From NCBI GenBank assembly GCA_017523005.1, contig JAFWXG010000002.1:1-10981 (forward strand): a stretch of 10,981 nucleotides of DNA. Reading direction: 5' to 3'. Source of the stretch: Clostridia bacterium. GTDB taxonomy: Bacteria; Bacillota; Clostridia; RGIG6154. The notes under the pieces were generated by a model. It saw nothing but the letters and a program-made list of their open reading frames with translations, had not been told where the DNA came from and made no database searches. A program made the position numbers and the translations under genes. Within the stretch, counting starts at the first letter, position 1. Each line of letters opens with the position of its first letter. This document shows positions 1-5,465 of this stretch, piece by piece.

Positions 1-70
1 AAAGGCGGAGGCTTTGGGTCGATGAGCAGGGAAAGCTTTCAAAGAAAGATTTCTTCCCATCACCTGCACC
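1..70 (+). ncRNA. 3' portion of an unidentified structured RNA (partial)
   Basis: No convincing reading frame runs through these bases, but they fold well. AAAG (1-4) can pair with CTTT (12-15). GGGAA (29-33) pairs with TTCCC (54-58) and encloses a CTTTC/GAAAG hairpin (36-40 with 44-48). GCA (26-28) can pair with TGC (65-67). An intrinsic terminator follows directly, as expected for the 3' end of a small RNA. I suspect a housekeeping RNA such as 6S RNA, but I cannot match it to a family, and most of the molecule would lie left of the window. It could also be the 3' UTR of an upstream gene. The strand is inferred from the T-tail of the terminator. Confidence 0.35.
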
Positions 71-73
71 AAC

Positions 74-104
74 AAAAAAGAGATGCCGTAGGGTATCTTT
101 TTTT
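74..104 (+). terminator. Intrinsic terminator of the upstream transcript
   Basis: AGATGCC (81-87) pairs with GGTATCT (92-98), including one G-U pair, around the loop GTAG. The stem extends through A79-A75 against T100-T104, and the 3' arm runs into a seven-T tract. The A-tract on the 5' side means it may also work weakly in reverse. It separates whatever lies to the left from the permease promoter. Confidence 0.8.
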
Positions 105-180
105 GTTGTTTAAAAAGGGAGGGAATCGAACACCTAACACTAAACTATAAAAAATTTTTACTTAAATTCTTTCAATTTAA

Positions 181-209
181 TTGACAAAAACCACAAAATA
201 TTGTATATT
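181..209 (+). promoter_or_regulatory. Sigma-A-type promoter of the uracil permease gene
   Basis: A perfect -35 box TTGACA (181-186) is separated by exactly 17 bases from a -10 box TATATT (204-209). A/T tracts just upstream (about 141-180, including an A6T5 run at 149-159) could act as an UP element. Transcription would begin near 216 and give a leader of roughly 55 nt. I see no purine riboswitch core or obvious PyrR-type attenuator in that leader. Confidence 0.8.
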
Positions 210-222
210 TATAGTAACTAAT

Positions 223-245
223 GTCACAATTTGTAAAAGTGTGAC
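223..245 (+). promoter_or_regulatory. Inverted repeat in the permease leader (operator or RNA hairpin)
   Basis: GTCACA (223-228) and TGTGAC (240-245) form a perfect 6-bp inverted repeat with an 11-base spacer. It lies just downstream of the predicted start of transcription and ends 13 bases before the SD. This position suits a repressor operator acting as a roadblock, or a leader hairpin near the ribosome-binding site. The cognate factor is unknown. Confidence 0.45.
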
Positions 246-258
246 GCAAAAAAGAATT

Positions 259-264
259 GGAGGA
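259..264 (+). promoter_or_regulatory. Ribosome-binding site that fixes the permease start
   Basis: GGAGGA lies 7 bases before the ATG at 272. An in-frame TTG at 257 overlaps this SD and has no SD of its own, so the ATG is the start. Confidence 0.85.
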
Positions 265-271
265 AATTAAA

Positions 272-1612
272 ATGAAACTTGTTTACGGTGTAAACGACAA
301 GCCGAAATTCAGTCAGGTTATCATCTTTGCATTTCAGCAACTTCTGGCAATTTTGGCAGCTACAATCGCTGTTCCGTCAATCGTAGGTAACGGAATGAGC
401 CAGTCTGCAGCACTTTTTGGTGCAGGTGCAGGTACTATCATTTATTTGCTTTTCACAAAATTCCGCAGTCCTGTTTTCTTGGGCTCATCATTTGCCTTTT
501 TAGGCTCAATGTTTGCAGCATTTGCAGGTGCTGTAACTGTTGAGGCAGGCTATGCAGGCATTATTTTGGGTGCGATTTTTGCAGGTCTTGTTTATGTTGT
601 TATCGCACTTGTCGTTAAATTTGCAGGCGTTAAATGGATAAACAAACTTATGCCACCTGTTGTTATTGGACCTACAGTTGCAATTATCGGTCTTTCACTC
701 GCAGGAAATGCGGTTGGCGATGTTTTGAAATTTGCTGAAAACACAGGTTCAGCATTCCTTATGAGCGGTCCTAAAGCGTGGATTGGTTTTGTGTGCGGAC
801 TTGTAACACTTATTACAGTTGTTTTGTGCTCTGTATACGGCAAAAAGACATTAAAGCTCATTCCGTTTATTATTGGTATTTTAGCAGGCTATGCAGTTGC
901 TGCAATCTTTACTGTAATCGGTATATGGACAGCTAATGAAACTCTTACAGTAATTGACTTCTCACTTTTCCAGAACATGCAGTGGTATCCTGACTTTACA
1001 TTCCTTACAGCATTTAAAGGCATTAAAGCAATCGACGCACAGTATATTGCAACTATTGCAGTTGCTTATATTCCTGTTGCATTCGTTGTATTTGCTGAAC
1101 ATATTGCAGACCACAAAAACTTATCCACAATCATTGATAAAGAACTTCTTGAAGACCCGGGTCTCCACAGAACACTTTTAGGTGACGGTGTTGGTTCAAT
1201 GGTTGGTGCATTCTTTGGTGGATGTCCAAACACAACTTATGGCGAATGTGTAGGTTGCGTAGCTATTACTAAAAACGCGTCTATCGTAACAATCATTACA
1301 ACAGCAATTTTAGCAATAGTTGCATCATTCTTTGCACCGTTTGTAACATTCCTTGCTACAATTCCTGCGTGCGTAATGGGCGGTGTTTGCATCACACTTT
1401 ACGGCTTTATCGCGGTATCAGGACTTAAGATGATTCAGTCTGTTAACCTTTCTGCTAACAAAAACCTCTTTGTTGTTTCTGTAATCCTTATTACAGGTAT
1501 CGGCGGAATGGCTATCCAGATTGGACAAGTTACATTGACTTCAATCGCTTGTGCCCTTATTCTTGGCATCATCACAAATGTTATTGTGTCAAAGGCTAAA
1601 GAAGAAGAATAA
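272..1612 (+). CDS. uraA: Uracil permease (NCS2/NAT family)
   Basis: A 446-residue integral membrane protein, close in length to E. coli UraA, predicted to import uracil by proton symport for pyrimidine salvage. Hydrophobic segments fill almost the whole chain, as expected for the 14-helix NCS2 fold. Family marks are LGSSFAF (70-76), AEH with Glu276, DPGLHR (295-300), and NTTYGE ending in Glu325. Glu276 and Glu325 are 49 residues apart, matching the substrate-binding pair Glu241/Glu290 of UraA. The similarity to UraA around DPGLHR and NTTYGE favours uracil over xanthine. One oddity is that the normally invariant Asn after Glu in the NCS2 signature is Cys326. The gene stands alone between its own promoter and a strong terminator. 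Uracil as substrate is inferred from similarity. Confidence 0.93.
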   Translation: MKLVYGVNDKPKFSQVIIFAFQQLLAILAATIAVPSIVGNGMSQSAALFGAGAGTIIYLLFTKFRSPVFLGSSFAFLGSMFAAFAGAVTVEAGYAGIILGAIFAGLVYVVIALVVKFAGVKWINKLMPPVVIGPTVAIIGLSLAGNAVGDVLKFAENTGSAFLMSGPKAWIGFVCGLVTLITVVLCSVYGKKTLKLIPFIIGILAGYAVAAIFTVIGIWTANETLTVIDFSLFQNMQWYPDFTFLTAFKGIKAIDAQYIATIAVAYIPVAFVVFAEHIADHKNLSTIIDKELLEDPGLHRTLLGDGVGSMVGAFFGGCPNTTYGECVGCVAITKNASIVTIITTAILAIVASFFAPFVTFLATIPACVMGGVCITLYGFIAVSGLKMIQSVNLSANKNLFVVSVILITGIGGMAIQIGQVTLTSIACALILGIITNVIVSKAKEEE

Positions 1613-1621
1613 AAACAAATT

Positions 1622-1653
1622 AAAAGCGGATGCGTAAAGCATCCGCTTTTTTT
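1622..1653. terminator. Bidirectional intrinsic terminator between convergent genes
   Basis: A perfect 12-bp stem joins AAAAGCGGATGC (1622-1633) to GCATCCGCTTTT (1639-1650) around the loop GTAAA, with a run of T on the plus side and A-rich sequence on the other. It ends both the permease transcript and the convergent kinase operon. The TAA stop codon of the kinase (1652-1654, minus) lies inside the T run of the plus-strand terminator. Confidence 0.92.
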
Positions 1654-2734
1654 ATTTAAGTCCTTCTAAGATTTTGTCTATAATTTTTTGCATATCGGGC
1701 AATTTGCTTTCGATATCTTTTACAAGCTTAAACTGTGTTCTTGTACGATACAAATTCTGTTTATTATAATGTGTCTTAAAGTATGTATCGCCGTTTAAGT
1801 AGTCTTCTAAAAATCTTATCCCGCACTCATAAGTAAGAATGAGCACAGAAAGGGGTAAAAGTTCGATTTCTTTTTTTGTCAAAGTGTCTTTTGTGTATGA
1901 CAAAAAGCCTTTTGAAAACTCATAGAAGCAATCCATATTAAGATACATTTTAGACAAATCATGCTCGTCTTCGGGGGCAGTTGCCGCACCTGTTCTTAAC
2001 GCATCGCCGTAGTCGTAAAGCAACGAGCCGGGCATTACAGTATCAAGGTCGATAACGCATACCGCTTTGCCTGTTTTTAAGTCAAGCATAACATTATTGA
2101 TTTTAGTATCGTTATGTGTTACGCGCAACGGGATTGAACCATCTGATATTCCGTTTTGAATTAAGTCAGCATACTTTGAATACTTTCTTGCAAATGCGAT
2201 TTCTTTTTTTACTTCATTTGCTCTTCCAAAAGCATCTTTTTTGATTGCAGCTTCTAAATTTTCTACTCGTTTGGGAGTGTTATGAAAATTTGGGATTGTT
2301 TCATATAAAACATCTATATTAAAGTCAGCGAGTTGTTTCTGGAATTTGCCAAAAGCTTTGCCCACCTCATACATCTGTTTCGGATTTTCAGGAACATCGT
2401 AGGTTACAGCATCCTTAATGAAGATATAAAGACGATACGCATCTCCGTCGGGAGATGCGTAATAATTTTTACCGTCATTGGTAGGAATAACTGTTAAAGA
2501 TTCTCTTTCCGGGTCTCCGCCATCTTTGATAATCTTTTCACGCACATGAGAAGTAACTGCTACAACATTTTGCATAAGTCTTTCAGTGTCTTTAAAGATT
2601 TTGGTATTCATTTTCTGCAAAATATATGATGGAGAGCCGTTTGTTATATAGGTATCGTTAATATGTCCGTTACCATAGAGAGAAATTTCTGTACTGACAG
2701 GAAAGTTAGATAAGATTTCCTTCAAATCAGTCAT
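1652..2734 (-). CDS. APH-fold sugar kinase, N-acetylhexosamine 1-kinase-like
   Basis: A 360-residue cytosolic kinase of the aminoglycoside phosphotransferase superfamily. It most resembles NahK of bifidobacteria (about 359 aa), which phosphorylates GlcNAc/GalNAc at C1. Visible marks are the N-lobe loop GNGHINDT (21-28), the catalytic THNDTKINNV (206-215, Asp209 as likely base), and the metal-binding IDLDTVMPG (228-236), followed by DYGDALR (241-247). These are sugar 1-kinase features rather than those of antibiotic-resistance enzymes. The ATG at 2734 overlaps the 3' end of the nucleotidyltransferase gene by 8 nt, so translation is probably coupled. The neighbour would use a sugar 1-phosphate, which supports an anomeric kinase. 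The exact sugar is not shown by the sequence. A more general choline or aminosugar kinase remains possible. Confidence 0.8.
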   Translation of the reverse strand: MTDLKEILSNFPVSTEISLYGNGHINDTYITNGSPSYILQKMNTKIFKDTERLMQNVVAVTSHVREKIIKDGGDPERESLTVIPTNDGKNYYASPDGDAYRLYIFIKDAVTYDVPENPKQMYEVGKAFGKFQKQLADFNIDVLYETIPNFHNTPKRVENLEAAIKKDAFGRANEVKKEIAFARKYSKYADLIQNGISDGSIPLRVTHNDTKINNVMLDLKTGKAVCVIDLDTVMPGSLLYDYGDALRTGAATAPEDEHDLSKMYLNMDCFYEFSKGFLSYTKDTLTKKEIELLPLSVLILTYECGIRFLEDYLNGDTYFKTHYNKQNLYRTRTQFKLVKDIESKLPDMQKIIDKILEGLK

Positions 2735-3578
2735 TATACTTGCCTTCTTCAATCATTTTCTGCAAAGCAGATTTAACCATTGGCAAATCTTCTTTATATG
2801 TAACGCCATACCATTTTTCAGGAGTTGTCAAAACTGTTACATGTTCATTGTTTTTAGAAATCATGCGGTCAACAACTGCAGGGAGGAAGAATTCAGCTTT
2901 TGGATTATCAGCATTATTTTCTAAAAATTCTTCAAAATCCTTTTCAAGTTGAGCAAAAATTTTAGGAGTTAAGCCCCACATATTCATAGAAACCACAGTA
3001 TCTGCAGGAAAACCGCTGTTTTTATCGAGTGCAGTATGTTCTGTAACAGATACAAGGCGGTCGCCGTCAACCTCACACACACCTCTTGAAACAGTTCCGT
3101 TTTCGGTAAGTGTATTTGAGAGTAAAAATCCGCACATACACATATTATCGTTATTTCTTAAGTGGTCAGCAATTTTGATGTAGCTGTCTTTTCCGTAATA
3201 GTCATCAGCATTGATTACAGCAAAGGAATCATCGCCAACAGCGTCTTTTGCACAAAGGATTGCATGGCCTGTACCCCAGGGTTTTTCTCTTGTTTCTGCT
3301 TTAGACAAAAACTTTTCAGGGATATTGGCATAAGTTTCCTGGAAAACATATTCGACATCAATCATGCTTTCGATTTTCTTTCCGACTGCTTCGCGGAAAG
3401 GCTCTTCGATAGCCTTTTTAATTATAAAAATTACTTTTTTAAAACCAGCTTTTTTGGCATCAAAAACTGAGAAGTCGAGCAAAATTTCCCCGTTATTTCC
3501 CATAGGGGCAATTTGCTTTAAACCTCCAAATCGGCTTCCCATGCCGGCTGCCATTACAACAAGTACAGGTGCTTTCAT
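2727..3578 (-). CDS. Sugar-1-phosphate nucleotidyltransferase family protein
   Basis: A 283-residue cytosolic enzyme of the NTP_transferase (GT-A-like) family, predicted to join a nucleotide to a sugar 1-phosphate with release of pyrophosphate. The N-terminal signature LVVMAAGMGSRFGGLKQ (6-22) holds the nucleotide-binding glycine-rich loop and Lys21. PWGTGHA (100-106) and INADDYYG (122-129, metal-binding Asp) follow, and WYGVTY (256-261) lies near the C-terminus. There is no left-handed beta-helix domain, so it is not a GlmU-type bifunctional enzyme. The start is supported by AGGAGG 8 bases upstream. It is the first gene of an operon with the overlapping kinase and is divergent from an AraC regulator. 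Substrate and nucleotide are not known from the sequence. A UDP-sugar is a reasonable guess given the NahK-like partner. Confidence 0.82.
   Translation of the reverse strand: MKAPVLVVMAAGMGSRFGGLKQIAPMGNNGEILLDFSVFDAKKAGFKKVIFIIKKAIEEPFREAVGKKIESMIDVEYVFQETYANIPEKFLSKAETREKPWGTGHAILCAKDAVGDDSFAVINADDYYGKDSYIKIADHLRNNDNMCMCGFLLSNTLTENGTVSRGVCEVDGDRLVSVTEHTALDKNSGFPADTVVSMNMWGLTPKIFAQLEKDFEEFLENNADNPKAEFFLPAVVDRMISKNNEHVTVLTTPEKWYGVTYKEDLPMVKSALQKMIEEGKYND
2743..2748 (-). promoter_or_regulatory. Ribosome-binding site that fixes the kinase start
   Basis: On the minus strand AGAAGG lies 8 bases before the ATG at 2734, inside the last codons of the nucleotidyltransferase. An in-frame TTG at 2752 overlaps this SD and is therefore unlikely. 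The ATG would give 360 residues, the usual size for the family. Confidence 0.7.
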
Positions 3579-3593
3579 TTTAAAATCCTCCTC

Positions 3594-3622
3594 TTGACAA
3601 TCATATAATAAACTATTATAAT
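3594..3622 (+). promoter_or_regulatory. Consensus promoter of the AraC-family gene
   Basis: A perfect TTGACA (3594-3599), a 17-base spacer and a perfect TATAAT (3617-3622) point to the regulator. The start would be near 3629, leaving a leader of roughly 77 nt. The -35 box lies between the divergent operon's SD and its predicted promoter, so the two units share this DNA. Confidence 0.75.
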
Positions 3623-3655
3623 TTGTATTATATGGTAGATAAAAGAATATGTATA
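3615..3655 (-). promoter_or_regulatory. Candidate promoter(s) of the nucleotidyltransferase-kinase operon
   Basis: Two perfect TATAAT boxes occur on the minus strand, at 3615-3620 and 3627-3632. At 17-base spacing the first has a poor -35 (TTTATC, 3638-3643) and the second a fair one (TATACA, 3650-3655). The first -10 overlaps the -10 of the divergent promoter. Weak -35 boxes suggest that expression may need an activator, for which the adjacent AraC protein is the natural candidate (inference). Confidence 0.4.
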
Positions 3656-3705
3656 TAGAATTTCAGATAAATTTTCTTTGATTTTAGCTACTAAAGGAGT
3701 TAAGA

Positions 3706-4536
3706 ATGTTTGTGACAAGATGTGAAATTAAAAAAATGGTCCAGATTAAAAAACTTGTGACATTTACCGAAACAAGGTTTGAAGCTGACCACTATTTTTC
3801 CGGAGAAGCACACGACTTTTGGGAAATTGTTTTTATTTTGAGCGGGAAAGCGGGAATTACTGCTGATAAGGATGTGTATCTTGTGCAGAGCGGGGATGTG
3901 GTTATTCACAAGCCTATGGAGTTTCACAGTATATGGTCAGAGGGAGGAACTGCGCCTGAAATCGTTATTCTTTCGTTTGATGCCAAGAGTATGCCTGCTC
4001 TTACGGGAAGAATTTTTACTATGACCGAGCAGGTAATGAATTCCGTAAGAAAAATTTCACACGAGGCCGAGCAGATTTTTACTTATGAAAAAAAGACAAT
4101 CGAACCGGTAAGCATTATTAAAGGTAAAGAAATGGATGCGTCATATCTTGTATGTCGTTTGGAGTGTTTAATTCACGAGATTTTATCTAACCTAAATGAC
4201 GGGGATATAAGACATCACTCTATTTCTGCTAAAAACTACAGTACTATTTTGTCGGTGCTTGAGAATAACCTTTACCGTCACATGGAGCTTCCCGAACTTG
4301 CAAAGCTTTGCAAAATGAGTGAGTCTAATGTTAAAAAGGTGTTCAGCAAGTATGCAGGATGCGGTGTAATGTATTATTTTTCTTCCATGAAAATGAAAAA
4401 AGCATCAGAGCTTTTGGGTAACGGAATGAGTGTTAAAGAGACCGCCTCTGCTTTGGGGTATTCCGACCAGAATTATTTCAGTACAGTGTTTAAAAGAGTT
4501 ATTGGAATTTCGCCGTCAAAGTACAAAGCAAAATGA
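3706..4536 (+). CDS. AraC-family transcriptional regulator with cupin sensor domain
   Basis: A 276-residue DNA-binding regulator. The N-terminal part (about 15-95) looks like the AraC cupin ligand-binding domain, with the typical stretch GDVVIHKPMEFHS (63-75). The C-terminal part (about 176-276) holds the two helix-turn-helix units: LPELAKLCKMSESNVKKVF (195-213) and SVKETASALGYSDQNYF (242-258), followed by the family ending KRVIGISPSKY. An SD (AAAGGAG, 3693-3699) 6 bases before the ATG supports the start over an internal Met at residue 11. It is transcribed away from the nucleotidyltransferase-kinase operon with 127 bp between start codons, so it may control that operon and itself, with a sugar as ligand. 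That link rests on position only. There is no transmembrane segment. Confidence 0.9.
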   Translation: MFVTRCEIKKMVQIKKLVTFTETRFEADHYFSGEAHDFWEIVFILSGKAGITADKDVYLVQSGDVVIHKPMEFHSIWSEGGTAPEIVILSFDAKSMPALTGRIFTMTEQVMNSVRKISHEAEQIFTYEKKTIEPVSIIKGKEMDASYLVCRLECLIHEILSNLNDGDIRHHSISAKNYSTILSVLENNLYRHMELPELAKLCKMSESNVKKVFSKYAGCGVMYYFSSMKMKKASELLGNGMSVKETASALGYSDQNYFSTVFKRVIGISPSKYKAK

Positions 4537-4554
4537 TATATTTTTGCTTTTTTT
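4525..4554 (+). terminator. Weak A/T-rich terminator of the AraC-family gene
   Basis: AAAGCAAAA (4525-4533) pairs with TTTTGCTTT (4542-4550), and more T residues follow to 4554. The stop codon TGA (4534-4536) lies in the loop. The stem has only two G-C pairs, so read-through into the next operon is possible. Confidence 0.5.
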
Positions 4555-4564
4555 AAAAAAAGTG

Positions 4565-4593
4565 TTGACAGATATAAAAAATTGCATTATTCT
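4565..4593 (+). promoter_or_regulatory. Promoter of the spoU-dprA-topA-trmFO-typA operon
   Basis: A perfect TTGACA (4565-4570) is followed at 17 bases by TATTCT (4588-4593), a four-of-six match to the -10 consensus. Transcription would begin near 4600, giving a leader of almost 100 nt before the first gene. No other promoter this good was seen within the operon. Confidence 0.6.
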
Positions 4594-4632
4594 ATAGTAA
4601 GAACTCATGATAAAAATTAACTTTTTACCAAC

Positions 4633-4661
4633 TACTGCATTTGAGAAACTTAAATGCAGTA
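4633..4661 (+). promoter_or_regulatory. Leader hairpin of the operon, possible attenuator
   Basis: TACTGCATTT (4633-4642) and AAATGCAGTA (4652-4661) form a perfect 10-bp stem with a 9-base loop. The stem is followed by TTGTTTTGAATTTTT, a U-rich but interrupted tail. It sits in the untranslated leader between promoter and first gene, so it could act as a conditional terminator or an RNA-stability element. I found no T-box or known riboswitch core beside it. Confidence 0.45.
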
Positions 4662-4697
4662 TTGTTTTGAATTTTTATATTATGAATGGAGAAATAG

Positions 4698-5465
4698 ATG
4701 AAAATAGAAAGTCCTTCCAATCCGCTTATAAAACAAATAAAAAAGTTAAAAGACAAGAAAAACCGAAAGGCGGAAGGCCTATACTTAATAGAAGGCGTAA
4801 ACCTTGTCCTCGAATTTTTAGCCTACTCAATGGAGTTAGTCAAAATTGTGGTTGCGACCGAGGATAAGCTTGATTTAGTTCCAGCGGGGTTTGATGTAAC
4901 AGTTGTATCACAGCGTGTATTTGAGTCGATAAGCGACACCTGTTCTCCGCAAGGACTTATGGTTGTAGGGAAAATTCCGGATAATATTTGTGATTTTGAA
5001 AATATGTCGCTTGTGGTATATTTAGATAGGGTTGCAGACCCCGGAAATGTGGGCACAATCATAAGAACGGCAGATGCTTTGGGGGTAGATGCGGTTGTTT
5101 TGTCTAAAGACTGCACCGATTTATATAATTCCAAAACAGTAAGGTCTACAATGGGCTCAATGTTTCATATTCCTGTTTTGTGTGAAGAAAATTATTTAGA
5201 TAAACTTAAAGAACTTAAAAATAAAGGGTTTCAGTTAATTACAGGAAGCCTTGACGGAGATAAGACATTAGATAAGCTTGAGTTTGCAGGCGGAAAAACT
5301 GTAATATGTCTTGGCAACGAGGCTCACGGAGTATCCAAAGAACTTGTGGATTTGGGCGTTGTAAAAACAAAAATTTTTATGCCTGGCAAAGCGGAGTCTT
5401 TAAATGTGGCTGTTGCGGGTGCAATTTTTATGTATGAAGCCACACTTAAAAGGGGGAACTCTTGA
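4698..5465 (+). CDS. SpoU/TrmH-family RNA 2'-O-ribose methyltransferase
   Basis: A 255-residue SAM-dependent enzyme expected to methylate the 2'-hydroxyl of a nucleotide in rRNA, probably 23S. The N-terminal part (about 1-95) is the substrate-binding domain, with EGLYLIEG (26-33). The C-terminal part is the knotted SPOUT domain with all three motifs: NVGTIIRTA (117-125, Arg123 as likely catalytic residue), LGNEAHGV (205-212), and PGKAESLNVAVA (229-240). Length and domains match RlmB/TsnR/YsgA-type proteins, but the exact modified base cannot be told. TGGAGA 5 bases before the ATG supports the start. It is the first gene of the operon, and its stop codon shares one base with the dprA start. 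Confidence 0.9.
   Translation: MKIESPSNPLIKQIKKLKDKKNRKAEGLYLIEGVNLVLEFLAYSMELVKIVVATEDKLDLVPAGFDVTVVSQRVFESISDTCSPQGLMVVGKIPDNICDFENMSLVVYLDRVADPGNVGTIIRTADALGVDAVVLSKDCTDLYNSKTVRSTMGSMFHIPVLCEENYLDKLKELKNKGFQLITGSLDGDKTLDKLEFAGGKTVICLGNEAHGVSKELVDLGVVKTKIFMPGKAESLNVAVAGAIFMYEATLKRGNS

Noticed and set aside
118..137. On the minus strand, a GTTCGATTCCC-like string resembling a tRNA T-loop.
   Set aside because: The flanking bases do not form the 5-bp T-stem, and there is no acceptor stem, D-arm or anticodon arm around it.
216..258. Purine riboswitch or PyrR attenuator in the permease leader.
   Set aside because: The leader is too short, and there is neither a three-way-junction core nor a terminator hairpin.
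257..271. In-frame TTG start for the permease, adding five residues.
   Set aside because: It overlaps the SD (GGAGGA, 259-264), which is ideally placed for the ATG at 272.
2735..2752. In-frame TTG start for the kinase, adding six residues.
   Set aside because: It falls on the SD used by the ATG at 2734, and the shorter form matches the usual family length.
3162..3470. Open frame of 102 codons opposite the nucleotidyltransferase gene.
   Set aside because: It has no SD and shows no recognisable domain. It lies wholly inside a clear gene on the other strand.
4607..4867. Open frame of 86 codons starting in the leader, a possible leader peptide.
   Set aside because: It lacks an SD, overlaps the start of the methyltransferase gene in another frame, and has low-complexity Lys/Arg-rich content typical of an out-of-frame reading.
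4823..5134. Minus-strand open frame of 103 codons opposite the methyltransferase.
   Set aside because: It is antisense to a fully conserved SPOUT enzyme, Ser/Thr-rich as shadows often are, and has no initiation signals.
5462..5464. TTG start for dprA one codon upstream of the ATG.
   Set aside because: The ATG at 5465 has better SD spacing (8 bases) and forms the common TGATG coupling.
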